Origin: an uncultured Methanoregula sp. | GTDB lineage: Archaea > Halobacteriota > Methanomicrobia > Methanomicrobiales > Methanospirillaceae | Direction of reading: 5' to 3' | Assembly (NCBI RefSeq): GCF_963677065.1 | Contig: NZ_OY781872.1 | Span: 925,419 to 989,418, forward strand | DNA: 64,000 nt | Shown here: in pieces, positions 16,712-25,690 of the stretch | Position numbering within the stretch: position 1 is the stretch's first letter | How the letters are laid out: each line of letters opens with the position of its first letter | Made by a program: the position numbers and the translations under genes | The notes under the pieces: generated by a model | The model's input: only the letters and a program-made list of their open reading frames with translations | Told to the model about the DNA's origin: nothing | Databases searched by the model: none

Positions 16712-18871
16712 TCACCTGAACTGAGAGAACGTTGACTGCCCGGCCATATTATCCTGACTGGCAGATGCCGGTGTTCCTCTGCTATTCTGCAGCTGTGCGA
16801 AGATCTGGTCTGCAATCCCCCGCCCGAGTATCCTGGTCACTGTATCTATCCCGGCTTCCCGGACTGCATCCGGTGTGGTGAGGGAATGGTTGAAGAGCCG
16901 GCGGGCCCGGACCCTTCCGATTCCCCGCAGTTTCACGAGCGGGAGAAGTTCGCGCCGGATGCCGTTCTTCATGCAGATCTCGAACTCCCGGATCGCGGGA
17001 TGAAACGCAGGTACGAACATGCGCGAGAGCTCGGCCGTCGCATGCAGGAGCCAGTTCACGCTCTCGACCATGCCGTAGATATCCCCGGGCCCGACCGAAT
17101 ACCGCTCGCAGATCTTTGCATCCGTGAGCTCGTCGGTCCAGTCCGAAAGGAGCATCGCGGTCTTGAGCGCCCGGTAATACTCTTCCATCTCCTCCTCATC
17201 GGAGGGGTACGGAGTCCAGAGCTCGGTCTCGTGGGTCTCGATCATGCGATCGATCGCCGGCTGGTCGGCATTTTTGGCATAGAGTTTGGGCATGTCCGGT
17301 GTGCTGCAGATCGTCTGGAGGAGGCCGAGATCGGCATACTCTTCCTGCTCCCGCAGGGCTGAGATGATCGTCGCTGCACTGCGGGGGTCGATGTAAAGCC
17401 GGGATACCAGGGACCCGAACTCTGTTGATCCGAGGTGTTCTCCTATCTCCAGGACCATCTCAGATTCTATGAGGAATTTGAACGCGGCGTCAACGGCCCG
17501 CTGCATCAGCCTTCCCTGCTTGTGCTCGTGCACATAGAAGCTCCGGTTCATGAAAGAGGTAAGTTCGCTGCGTGTCCCGGCGAACCCCGAAGCGATGATG
17601 GAAAGGACATGGGTGTAGAGTGCGGAAGGCTCCGCGATCTTCGAGTGGACTTCTTCTGCGGGAGCCTCGATATAGCATTCGAAGAGCTCGCCTACCTGGT
17701 GCTCGTCCTTTGCAATGAGAACCGCCTCGCCGTACGGATCGAGCCGGGGCCGGCCGGCTCTCCCCGCCATCTGGTGGTACTCGCTCACCGGGATCGGCTG
17801 CATCCCCTCCCCCGCTGAGAAACGGAGGTAATCGCGGATGATGACCCGGCGTGCCGGCAGGTTCAGGCCGGCCGCAAGCGTGGGAGTCGAAGAGATACAC
17901 TTGATCCAGCCTTTCCTGAATCCCTCCTCGACAACCGATCGCTCGGCCCGGCTCAGCCCGGCATGGTGAAAGGCGGCTCCCTGGCCAACGCAGAGGGCAA
18001 GGGTTTTCGCCATCTCGGTCTCTGCCCCGCCGGCTATCTTCTCGGCACAGGCTTTGAGTTCCGGCTCTTCGCTTTTTATCGCACCGGCAGCCCTTTTCGC
18101 AAACGCTTCGGCGTTCCGGCGCGAGGATACGAAGACAAGGCACTGTCCCCCCTCGGCAATCGTGTCCAGGCAGAGATTGATATCGTCGTAATTCTTCGAT
18201 ACCACCTTGACGCGCCGGTCCCCTTCCCGGAAATGGATCCGGTCATTGCAGAAGACGCCCTGCCGGAGATCCACCGGCCGCCAGGTGCTGGTGACAAGCT
18301 CGGCATTGAGCCAGCCGGCAAGGGTCTTCGGGTTGCCGATCGTTGCCGAGAGCCCGATCACCTGCATACCGGGATTGCGGTACCGCATCTTGGCAATGAC
18401 CATCTCAAGCGTGGGTCCGCGATTGTCGGAGTCCACGAGATGGACCTCATCGATGACAAGAAGGGTAATATCCTGGATCCACCGGGCGCTGTTCCGCAGG
18501 AGTGAATCGACCTTCTCGCTCGTTGCAACGATGATATCGTTCTTCCCGAGAAGGTCGTCCCGGCGATCGAAATCCCCGGTGGCAATGCCGACCCGGACGC
18601 CCTTGTTGCTGAATTCCTCGAATTTCTCGCTTGCCAGCGCCTTGAGAGGAACAATGTACAGGCACTTTCCCTTCCGGGCGATGTGGGAGTGCATCGCCAT
18701 CTCGGCTATCAGGGTCTTGCCGCTTGCCGTAGGGATTGCCACAAGCAGGTTCTTTCCCTCAAGCATGCCCCTCTCAATGCATTCGGCCTGGGGCGGATAG
18801 AGTTCTGTTATACCGCTGGAATGGTATTTTTCCTGAAGGTATGCTGGAATCGGGATCGTCAGGATCTGCAT
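16712..18871 (-). CDS. hel308: Hel308 ATP-dependent DNA helicase
   Basis: 719-residue superfamily 2 helicase that unwinds lagging strands at stalled forks. Visible motifs: Q-like [10 protein letters not shown], Walker [16 protein letters not shown] (~45-59), motif Ia [17 protein letters not shown] box [15 protein letters not shown], motif [12 protein letters not shown], motif IV-VI with [27 protein letters not shown] segment (here [14 protein letters not shown]) and QMAGRAGRP. The C-terminal helix-hairpin-helix is [22 protein letters not shown] at 18871 has GGTG before it; the longer reading frame would run into an ORB-like site. Confidence 0.96.
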   Translation of the reverse strand: MQILTIPIPAYLQEKYHSSGITELYPPQAECIERGMLEGKNLLVAIPTASGKTLIAEMAMHSHIARKGKCLYIVPLKALASEKFEEFSNKGVRVGIATGDFDRRDDLLGKNDIIVATSEKVDSLLRNSARWIQDITLLVIDEVHLVDSDNRGPTLEMVIAKMRYRNPGMQVIGLSATIGNPKTLAGWLNAELVTSTWRPVDLRQGVFCNDRIHFREGDRRVKVVSKNYDDINLCLDTIAEGGQCLVFVSSRRNAEAFAKRAAGAIKSEEPELKACAEKIAGGAETEMAKTLALCVGQGAAFHHAGLSRAERSVVEEGFRKGWIKCISSTPTLAAGLNLPARRVIIRDYLRFSAGEGMQPIPVSEYHQMAGRAGRPRLDPYGEAVLIAKDEHQVGELFECYIEAPAEEVHSKIAEPSALYTHVLSIIASGFAGTRSELTSFMNRSFYVHEHKQGRLMQRAVDAAFKFLIESEMVLEIGEHLGSTEFGSLVSRLYIDPRSAATIISALREQEEYADLGLLQTICSTPDMPKLYAKNADQPAIDRMIETHETELWTPYPSDEEEMEEYYRALKTAMLLSDWTDELTDAKICERYSVGPGDIYGMVESVNWLLHATAELSRMFVPAFHPAIREFEICMKNGIRRELLPLVKLRGIGRVRARRLFNHSLTTPDAVREAGIDTVTRILGRGIADQIFAQLQNSRGTPASASQDNMAGQSTFSQFR

Positions 18872-18887
18872 CTCACACCTGCAAAGA

Positions 18888-18909
18888 AACCCCTTTGATT
18901 CCACTGAAA
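18888..18909 (-). other. ORB-like box in the hel308 leader
   Basis: Minus strand reads TTTCAGTGGAA, two bases (TC), then AAAGGGGTT: aligned to ORB1 of the predicted origin it agrees at about 18 of 22 positions, including the complete G-string. It starts 17 bases upstream of the hel308 ATG. Possible roles: initiator-dependent regulation of hel308, or a secondary origin element. Confidence 0.65.
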
Positions 18910-18961
18910 AAAGGCACGATTCTGGCTGGTTTAGTCAAATCTATCTTTAATAACGACATAT

Positions 18962-18974
18962 TTTCCACTGGAAA
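18962..18974. other. Dyad element TTTCCACTGGAAA upstream of hel308
   Basis: This 13-mer is a near-perfect palindrome and equals the dyad half of the origin boxes (TTCCACTGGAA), but lacks the G-string. It lies 53 bases beyond the ORB-like box, within the hel308 promoter region. Confidence 0.5.
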
Positions 18975-19021
18975 TGGAGCAAAATATATTTATGCAGGTG
19001 GTTTGATCTGAGCAATCCGGA

Positions 19022-19567
19022 TCAGTAATAATAACTGATCATATCCTGCTTTGCCTCTTTCTTCTTGCGATCCAGGAATGCAAAGACATTCTCGTGAGGC
19101 ACACCTTCGATGAGCATATCGATGGCAGCCCTGGCAGTCTTGAGCTGTTCCGGGTACCCGATCAGGGCTACGGTCTTGCCAAAGACCGAGATCTCGACAT
19201 CGGTCATATCCTCGATCTGCTCTCTTGCACGCCCGTCCTTTCCAATGATCCTTCCCCGGAGCCGGTCGAGCTGGCGCGGGTTGTCTGCCATGCCGGCAAG
19301 ATCGATCACCTCAAGGAGCAGGTCTTCGTCTTCGATCATCTCAAACGCCCGCTCCGGAGAGAAACCCCGGTTGATGGCATGGATGATCTCAACTGCCCTG
19401 AGGAGAGGAATGGTGTTCTCATCCGTTCCCTCAACCTTGACAACCCCTTCCTTGCTGTCTACCGTGATGGTGGTGTGGGTCTTTGTCTCCAGCTCTTTTT
19501 TGGTAGCGCCGCTCTTGCCTATCAGGACGCCAATCCTGGTTGAGGCGATCTTTACTTCCTGCATCAT
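19022..19567 (-). CDS. KH-domain RNA-binding protein, Krr1/Dim2-like
   Basis: 181 residues with two KH domains: the first (~5-70) has IGVLIGKSGATKKELETKT with the GxxG loop, the second (~90-165) RLRGRIIGKDGRAREQIEDM. This is the archaeal Dim2p/Krr1 homologue, which in its relatives binds the 3' end of small-subunit rRNA during 30S/40S assembly and interacts with initiation factor aIF2 alpha. Start at 19567 is chosen because GGTGA precedes it at seven bases; an alternative ATG at 19645 lies two bases past the rio1 stop and would add a polar 26-residue tail. It follows the rio1 kinase, another ribosome-maturation factor. Confidence 0.9.
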   Translation of the reverse strand: MMQEVKIASTRIGVLIGKSGATKKELETKTHTTITVDSKEGVVKVEGTDENTIPLLRAVEIIHAINRGFSPERAFEMIEDEDLLLEVIDLAGMADNPRQLDRLRGRIIGKDGRAREQIEDMTDVEISVFGKTVALIGYPEQLKTARAAIDMLIEGVPHENVFAFLDRKKKEAKQDMISYYY

Positions 19568-19647
19568 CTTTCTTTCACCTTCATTGGTACTATTGGTCTG
19601 CTGGTTGCCGGTCCTGGGTCCGGTATGTTCTCGGGATCTTTCCATGC

Positions 19648-20445
19648 TCACGGTTCGGCAATATTCAGGCCGGTAATGGCATGGAAAATCTCGGTATCTT
19701 TCTGCACGGTGCACCGGTTTCTGAAGAACCGGTTGATATTTTTTATGTCCCTCATCAGGAACGGGAGGGCCCGGGGGTGATCGCGGGTTACGGACTGGCC
19801 CATGTCAATGAGATATGGTTGGTCGCCGTACAATATATTGAACTCGCTCAGGTCGGCATGCACAAGCTCGGCCTTTTTGTAAAGGATGTCGATGCACTGG
19901 ACAATCCGGTCGTAGGTTGCCTGCGGGTCTTCGATCTCGGCATTCCGGAGCTGGGGATAGGGGATCTCACCTTCCCCTATGAAAGACATGATCAGGATGT
20001 TCCGGTCCCAGACCAGCGGTTCAGGCACGGCTATCCCCGCATCCCGTGCCCGGACAAGGTTCGAGAACTCCTTCCGGGTCCAGGCAAAGATGAGCTCCTT
20101 TTTGGCTTTCTTGACACGCGAGAACCTGCGGTCTCCGGTGATGTACGAGCTCATGGTGGTGAAGTTTGCTGTCTGGATCCGGTAGATCTTGATGGCGATT
20201 GAAGCACCATCGCGTTCGCCGTAAAAGACATTGGCCTCCTTTCCGGTACTGATCGACCCGCCGATCGCGGAAAGCCATTTCTTGTGCACCAGCTTGTAAA
20301 GTGCGAGGAGGGTTACCTCATCGAACACATCCTCCCGCACCTTGAACTGGTCGGCATCCTTGATTCGGACGCCCATCTCCTCGAGTTTCTGGTCGAAGCT
20401 GTCGACCCGCTTGTCGATTGCTTTCTCTTTACTCTCTTTGCTCAC
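19648..20445 (-). CDS. rio1: RIO1-type serine/threonine kinase
   Basis: 265-residue atypical kinase of the RIO family, needed for late small-subunit maturation in archaea and eukaryotes. Visible: nucleotide loop GGSISTGKEANVFYGE, catalytic lysine in SIAIKIYRI, the STTTSSY-like region (here TTMSSYITGDRRF), hinge LIMSFIGEG, the catalytic loop HADLSEFNILY and metal-binding LIDMGQSV. The GTG at 20445 is preferred: GGTGG lies seven bases upstream and it begins before the first conserved segment. In the chain gap-tyrS-rio1-krr1-like, all leftward. Confidence 0.93.
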   Translation of the reverse strand: MSKESKEKAIDKRVDSFDQKLEEMGVRIKDADQFKVREDVFDEVTLLALYKLVHKKWLSAIGGSISTGKEANVFYGERDGASIAIKIYRIQTANFTTMSSYITGDRRFSRVKKAKKELIFAWTRKEFSNLVRARDAGIAVPEPLVWDRNILIMSFIGEGEIPYPQLRNAEIEDPQATYDRIVQCIDILYKKAELVHADLSEFNILYGDQPYLIDMGQSVTRDHPRALPFLMRDIKNINRFFRNRCTVQKDTEIFHAITGLNIAEP

Positions 20446-20479
20446 GCGATGCCACCGTTCCAGCTGGAGATATGGTGAC

Positions 20480-21421
20480 TCACTGTATATAATCCCGCAC
20501 CGGGGCAAGGATCTCCACAAGCGACTGCCCGCAGGCTTTCTTCAGGTCGAGCGGGTGGATCTCGCCTTTGCCATACGCGGATTCAAGGTCTGCATAGGAT
20601 ACGAATGTCCGGTCCCCGCCGAACTTCTCGGGTCTCTTTATCGTTATCTCGGGCAGGCGGGGGAAGACATGGTGCTGGAGGATCTGGAGCACCGGGTTCT
20701 CGGGGATTTCCGGCGGGCAGAAGGCCTTCTGGCACTTCTTCAAGATCTCCTCCTCGCTGTCGGCAACCGAGATATAATTGCCCTGCGAAGAGGACATCTT
20801 CTTGCCATCAAGGCCGTTCAGGATAGGGGTGTGGATGCAGACCGGTGCCTGGTACCCGAAGTTGACAAGATGCTCCCGGGCAAGCATATGGATCTTGCGC
20901 TGGTCTATGCCCCCGACTGCGGCGTCAGCCTTGAGAAGCGCGATATCCGCCATCTGCATGATCGGGTAGATCATCTGGGATACCGTGGGGTGGTCCATCT
21001 GCCGCCCTACCTCGTCCATGCTCCGGGTGGCCCGGTTCAGGGTAATCTGCTGGGAGAGCTGGAGCACGAGCAGCTGGTAGTCTGGGCTGAGCTGGAGATC
21101 GGATCCGAGAACATAGGTAACGTTCTTTAAGCCCAGGCCCTCAAAACAGCGCTTGTTGTATTCTGCGAGCTCCTTCACCCGCTCCATCGTCCCTTTGCGG
21201 TTCAGGAATGCGTGGAGGTCGGCGAGCAGGACCGTAACTTCAAAACCTGCTGCCTGGAGGTCCACCAGTTTGTTGATCGTGACCAGGTGGCCGAGATGGA
21301 TCTCGCCGCTGGGTTCATAGCCGGCATACACCCTTTTCGTGGGCCTGGCCAGGAGGGCCCGGAGGTCATCATCCGTGACAACTTCTACCGTATTCCGGGT
21401 AACGCGCTCGTATGCGTCCAT
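20480..21421 (-). CDS. tyrS: Tyrosyl-tRNA synthetase (archaeal form)
   Basis: 313-residue class I aminoacyl-tRNA synthetase. The HIGH-like motif is EIHLGHLVT (~41-49), tyrosine-recognition Tyr in VYAGYEPSG, and the ATP-site KMSSS motif is GKKMSSSQGN (~205-214). The C-terminus is the short archaeal/eukaryotic anticodon-binding form ending PVRDYIQ; bacterial enzymes carry an S4 domain that is absent here. It lies 25 bases downstream of gap and 34 upstream of rio1. Confidence 0.96.
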   Translation of the reverse strand: MDAYERVTRNTVEVVTDDDLRALLARPTKRVYAGYEPSGEIHLGHLVTINKLVDLQAAGFEVTVLLADLHAFLNRKGTMERVKELAEYNKRCFEGLGLKNVTYVLGSDLQLSPDYQLLVLQLSQQITLNRATRSMDEVGRQMDHPTVSQMIYPIMQMADIALLKADAAVGGIDQRKIHMLAREHLVNFGYQAPVCIHTPILNGLDGKKMSSSQGNYISVADSEEEILKKCQKAFCPPEIPENPVLQILQHHVFPRLPEITIKRPEKFGGDRTFVSYADLESAYGKGEIHPLDLKKACGQSLVEILAPVRDYIQ

Positions 21422-21446
21422 TCAAAGAAATGGGTTATGATGGGTG

Positions 21447-22478
21447 TTAATGGTTATTCTGGATGGTTACAAACCCGAGTGCGGCATTTGTTGCGGCAAC
21501 GGATTTCGCCCCGTCCTTCTCGCCGCCCATCATGGCCCGGATCGCATCGACATTCTCGACAACCACATCCGCTTCCTGGTGGATGGCCTGGAAGAAGCAG
21601 AGCTCGTTCTTGTTGGCATAAATGGAATCCTCGAAGATACAGTTCTCCCAGAGATCGGAGCGCTGCCGGCCAAGGTCCATGGCGAACTCCTTGAGTTCGG
21701 CGGTGCTCCTGAGCCCTGCGGTCTTCTTGATGAGGCCGAGGCGGGGGTGTTTGTTGATGAGTTCGATGACCCGCTCCTTGCTGACCGGCTTCTTGGTTGT
21801 CATCTGGATCGCGTGCATGTGCATCATTGTAGTCGGGACGATCATGGCCATGGTGGTGATAGAGATGTGGGGGAGGACGGAGAGGACATCGGGGCCGTGG
21901 TGGCTCGGGACGCTGACCGGGTCGAGTACAATGGCATCGATGGGGCCTTTCTTGATCTCGCCCGGGTCCGAACCACGCCGGACCATGATGGCGTGGACGT
22001 GGGTTACGCCGAATTCCTTATCGATCTCGTTGATGATCCGGCAGAGGCCGGTTGTGTTGCAGGAGACCACCCGCACGAACTGCCTGCCGATGGCATCCTT
22101 GTAATTGCACGAGGAGTTGAAGGAGAACCCGGCAACCTCGTGGTCTTCGCCTCCCTGCCAGAGCGCCTTCTTGCCCAGTTTCTCATAGAGCGGCTTGTTG
22201 GTGGCCCCGACATCGCCGGGCGTTGCATCCACGATAATGTCGGCTGCCTTGCACATATCCTCGACCGAACCGGCAACGGTAAGCCCGGCCTTCTCGAATG
22301 CAGCTTTCTTTGAGATGTCGGCGATGTAGAGCGGGTAGCCCCGCTGTTTGGCAACGAATGCCTCGGCGTTCGGGCGTGTCTTCGAGACGCCCACCACCTT
22401 CATATCCTTCTGGGCCGCAACCGCATCGGCAACCCGCTTGCCGATGGTACCATACCCGTTGATGGCAACCTTAATCAT
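21447..22478 (-). CDS. gap: Type II glyceraldehyde-3-phosphate dehydrogenase
   Basis: 343-residue archaeal phosphorylating GAPDH that works with either NAD or NADP in gluconeogenesis. N-terminal dinucleotide fold begins IKVAINGYGTIGKRVADAV (2-20); the catalytic cysteine is in VVSCNTTGLCRI (~140) and the ribose/phosphate side includes MVRRGSDPGE and PSHHGPD. ATG at 22478 gives the canonical start; the in-frame ATG 24 bases upstream adds unconserved residues. A 170-base gap precedes it, and tyrS follows by 25 bases. In this autotroph it runs mainly in the sugar-making direction. Confidence 0.96.
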   Translation of the reverse strand: MIKVAINGYGTIGKRVADAVAAQKDMKVVGVSKTRPNAEAFVAKQRGYPLYIADISKKAAFEKAGLTVAGSVEDMCKAADIIVDATPGDVGATNKPLYEKLGKKALWQGGEDHEVAGFSFNSSCNYKDAIGRQFVRVVSCNTTGLCRIINEIDKEFGVTHVHAIMVRRGSDPGEIKKGPIDAIVLDPVSVPSHHGPDVLSVLPHISITTMAMIVPTTMMHMHAIQMTTKKPVSKERVIELINKHPRLGLIKKTAGLRSTAELKEFAMDLGRQRSDLWENCIFEDSIYANKNELCFFQAIHQEADVVVENVDAIRAMMGGEKDGAKSVAATNAALGFVTIQNNH

Positions 22479-22648
22479 ACTCTTAACATCGCATCCATAC
22501 ACAAAAAACTATGCGGAACCATCTGCTATTCTGTCTTTGAACCGGGATCTGCTCTTGGTGGAAAAGGTGCAGGAACCGGGTGATCCGGACTGTCTGAACT
22601 TCCGATTTTTAAGAATTATCTGGAATATCAGTGGAAATTTTGCGAATA

Positions 22649-23140
22649 TCAGAGATACGTTGCCTGGATTTCCACGACTTCCCTGCTGTCTTTTGCCTTT
22701 GAATAAAGATCGAGCGGCTCCTCGTTCACTTCCAGGAACCGGATCCCCCAGTTGACTTTCGAGAGAATCTCTTTTGCCTGCTCTCTCTCGCCCATGATAA
22801 AGAGTGCCGCCGCAAGGGCCTCGACCGACGAGAGGGTGCAGGGTTTCCCGAAGTTCACCGGGTTTGCCGCGACAAGGAACGGGAGTGCCCGCCGGATCCT
22901 CCAGGAGGATACTTTACCGGTGTCCAGCACAACCCAGGAGCAGTCCAGGGCGGTGATGGATTTGACCGTCCGGTCGGCCGGCGAGAGTGCCTGCTCCGCG
23001 GTCGGGTCGAGAAGGAGCGAGTTTCTCGGGATCTGGGGGATCCTGGTGAAAATCTTCAACAGACCGGCCTTTTCGAGTTTCTTGACCGTGCACTTCCGGG
23101 GATCGCAGCTATTGTCCCGGTAGGCGTACAGGGGTATCAT
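22649..23140 (-). CDS. tsr3: Tsr3-like 16S rRNA aminocarboxypropyltransferase (DUF367)
   Basis: 163 residues of the DUF367/Tsr3 family, which transfers the aminocarboxypropyl group of SAM to a nucleotide of helix 31 of small-subunit rRNA. Recognisable: CDPRKCTVKKLEKAGL (12-27), LDCSWVVLD, RRALPFLVAANPVNFGKP and TLSSVEALAAALFIMG. Length fits archaeal members. Divergent from the next gene, with starts 30 bases apart, so promoters overlap. Confidence 0.9.
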   Translation of the reverse strand: MIPLYAYRDNSCDPRKCTVKKLEKAGLLKIFTRIPQIPRNSLLLDPTAEQALSPADRTVKSITALDCSWVVLDTGKVSSWRIRRALPFLVAANPVNFGKPCTLSSVEALAAALFIMGEREQAKEILSKVNWGIRFLEVNEEPLDLYSKAKDSREVVEIQATYL

Positions 23141-23170
23141 TGATCATCTGTGCGTGCACACACTGTAATA

Positions 23171-24019
23171 ATGTACGTGCTCGTTTGCCCCTGCGTCCTG
23201 AACCCCGGCCTCCGGGCAGAGGGAATCACCCGGGCTTCGGATATCGAGTTGTTCCGGGGCTCGATTGAACGCTGCAAGCGGTTCTCCATAGAGATGGTTC
23301 CTCTACCCTGTCCGGAGACTATCTACCTGGGACCTGCACGAAAGCCCGGAACATTCCTTGAACGCCTCAATACTCCGGCGTTTTCAGACCTGATGGACAC
23401 GCTGGAGCAGAATGTCCTTCGGATAATAAAGGAACGCGGCCCTCCGCTCTGCATCATCGGGGTCAACTCGTCTCCCACCTGCGGGGTCACCAGCACGTAT
23501 TACGGCAGCGAGGATGGAAAACCTCCGAAAAGAGACGGGCGTGGCGTCTTCCTCTCCCGCTTCATGGGGATTCCTGCAATGGACGTATCGGTATTCTCCC
23601 GATACCGTGTGTATCTTGCCGCCCCGCTCTTTTCAGAAGCCGAACGTTCTTACAATGCCTCACTCGCCCGCCTGCTGGAAACAAACCTGTTCTCTGTTCA
23701 CCTCCCGCAGGATCTCGGGGACGATACTGATATGCGGGAGGAACAGGCTCAGGAGCGGATCTTCTCCCTCAACAAAAAAGCACTCGAAGAAGCAGACATT
23801 GTGATTGCCCTCATCGATGGCGCCGATGCGGATTCCGGTACGGCATGGGAGATGGGATATGCCTATGGCATGAAAAAACCGGTTGTCGCCCTCAGGACGG
23901 ACTTCCGGAGAGTCGGCCGCAACGAGCATGTCAATCTCATGCTCGAAGAGTCTGCAACCGTGGTGACCAGCCGAGAGTCCCTGCTCGAAGCACTCCACTC
24001 CCCGCTCTCCGCACGGTAA
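23171..24019 (+). CDS. Fusion of a TudS/DUF523-like domain with a nucleoside 2-deoxyribosyltransferase domain
   Basis: 282 residues in two parts. Residues 1-135 match the TudS/CD3072-like family: VCPCVLN (Cys6/8), VPLPCPE (Cys47) and GVNSSPTCGV (Cys104). In TudS enzymes three such cysteines hold a [4Fe-4S] cluster that removes sulphur from thiouracil. Residues 145-282 are a nucleoside 2-deoxyribosyltransferase-like domain: YRVYLAAPLFSEAERSYN, then ADIVIALIDG and DSGTAWEMGYAYG with the nucleophilic Glu. A joint role in salvage or detoxification of modified bases is inference. ATG at 23171 is chosen over an earlier GTG because the conserved MYVLVCPC follows at once. Confidence 0.8.
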   Translation: MYVLVCPCVLNPGLRAEGITRASDIELFRGSIERCKRFSIEMVPLPCPETIYLGPARKPGTFLERLNTPAFSDLMDTLEQNVLRIIKERGPPLCIIGVNSSPTCGVTSTYYGSEDGKPPKRDGRGVFLSRFMGIPAMDVSVFSRYRVYLAAPLFSEAERSYNASLARLLETNLFSVHLPQDLGDDTDMREEQAQERIFSLNKKALEEADIVIALIDGADADSGTAWEMGYAYGMKKPVVALRTDFRRVGRNEHVNLMLEESATVVTSRESLLEALHSPLSAR

Positions 24020-24142
24020 CGAGTCAGGAAGAAGCCCCCTCTCTTTTCCCGGTGTAATCTTTACTTTTCAGGCGGTCTCCCGGGCAAATAACGCCGACAG
24101 GAACCTATATCAGAATATTTACGCAATAATAGATGATTAAAA

Positions 24143-25669
24143 ATGGCGAAGAAACGGGAGGATCAAAGCAAAGGGAAGAATACCGGCGGGGATCGCGAAG
24201 TTGATCTTGATGGGGGTTACATCTCTCCGATCCGGGAGCTGCGGGATATCACGATGCAGAATATCCAAAGCGTGCTGGTGAAAAGCCGTTACATGCAGCT
24301 ACTTCTCTCGCTCACCATTGTCGGACTGATCCTCCGTTTCTTCAACCTGGGCTACAACTCCCTCTGGCTCGATGAAGCTTCCACCAATACCTTCGCTGTA
24401 ATGTCGATCCCCGGGATCTGGCAGGCGACCATGGGAGGGGAGTTCAATCCCCCCCTCTTCTACTGGATCGAACACTGCATGCTCGTCTTCGGCAACAATG
24501 AGTTTGTCCTCCGGTTTGTCCCGGCCATATTCGGTGTCCTGACTATCCCTCTTGTTTACTATGTCGGAAAGGAATTCATGGACCGCAATGTCGGGATCAT
24601 CGCTGCAGCTGCCGCAGCCTTCTCCCCGTTCCTGATCTTCTATTCCCAGGAAGCCCGGGCCTACTCGATGATGTTCTTCTTTGTGGCTTTTTCCATGGTC
24701 TTCTATTTCAGGGCCTTAAAGGAAAACGGCATAAAAGACTGGGCACTCTTCGGTCTCCTTTCAGCACTCGCATTCTGGTCCCATTTCTATGCGCTGGTCA
24801 TCATCGGGGCACTTGTCCTGTACGCGCTCGTTGACCAGATCCTGAAATATGCAAAAGACATCAAAAAGATCGTCCCCATGGTCATTGGCTGGGCCGTGTT
24901 TGCTGTTGTCTGCCTGCCGCTGATCCTCATCACCATCCAGCTTTTCAGTTCGCGGACATCAACCGCACCTTCGTTTGGTGTACAGGGGTTTGGTCTCATC
25001 ATTGCAACCTTCCAGCAGATTGCCGGTTTTTCCGATATCGCAATGTACCTTCTTCTCATCCTGTTCATCATCGGGATTGTGCAGGCATTCGTTCTTGACA
25101 AAAAGAAGGGTTTTTTCCTGGTCCTCCTCACGATTCTCACGTTTGCGATCAGTTACCTTCTCTCGTTCAAGATGCCCATGGTGCCCCGGTACCTGATATT
25201 CTTCAGTATCATCTTTTTCATCGGGATTGCAGTATCGTACAAATCAGTCCTGAAGATCGCCAATACCCGCTGGGTCGTATATGGGTTTATGGCCCTGTTC
25301 ATTGTTCTCAGTGCACCTGTTCTTGCGGAATATTACTCAGGTTTTTCCAAGGATGACTGGAGAGGGTTCTCCACCCAGCTCCAGCAGGTGACAAATCCGG
25401 GGGATTTTGTTGTCGCCGTACCAGGGGATATCCTGCAGCCGCTCAACTATTACTACTCCAACAGCACTGACCAGACGTTCAAATACGGGGCATACACGGG
25501 AAAGGAACTCGAACGCATCTCGTCGTTGAAAGCAAACAATACTATCTATTACGTCGTCACCGGTGACATTGGATCCGCTAACCCGGAAGGAGATGCACTT
25601 GCATGGTTAAAAGAACATTCAAAGCCCCTATCCCAGCGTACCGGTATCTATCTCTTCAGGTCTGCATAG
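24143..25669 (+). CDS. Multispanning glycosyltransferase of the GT39/ArnT type
   Basis: 508-residue membrane protein. Residues 1-50 are charged and cytoplasmic, then ~10-12 hydrophobic helices from ~51 to 405. Between helices 1 and 2 is LWLDEASTN, the acidic Asp-Glu motif of GT-C enzymes that use polyprenyl-phosphate sugars, and an aromatic second loop FNPPLFYWIEH. The C-terminal ~100 residues are soluble (ending LSQRTGIYLFRSA) and probably extracytoplasmic. It likely glycosylates surface proteins or lipids. It opens the surface-glycan locus, followed 21 bases later by a GT2/GtrA fusion. Confidence 0.85.
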   Translation: MAKKREDQSKGKNTGGDREVDLDGGYISPIRELRDITMQNIQSVLVKSRYMQLLLSLTIVGLILRFFNLGYNSLWLDEASTNTFAVMSIPGIWQATMGGEFNPPLFYWIEHCMLVFGNNEFVLRFVPAIFGVLTIPLVYYVGKEFMDRNVGIIAAAAAAFSPFLIFYSQEARAYSMMFFFVAFSMVFYFRALKENGIKDWALFGLLSALAFWSHFYALVIIGALVLYALVDQILKYAKDIKKIVPMVIGWAVFAVVCLPLILITIQLFSSRTSTAPSFGVQGFGLIIATFQQIAGFSDIAMYLLLILFIIGIVQAFVLDKKKGFFLVLLTILTFAISYLLSFKMPMVPRYLIFFSIIFFIGIAVSYKSVLKIANTRWVVYGFMALFIVLSAPVLAEYYSGFSKDDWRGFSTQLQQVTNPGDFVVAVPGDILQPLNYYYSNSTDQTFKYGAYTGKELERISSLKANNTIYYVVTGDIGSANPEGDALAWLKEHSKPLSQRTGIYLFRSA

Positions 25670-25690
25670 GATCGATCCGGATAAACCAGC

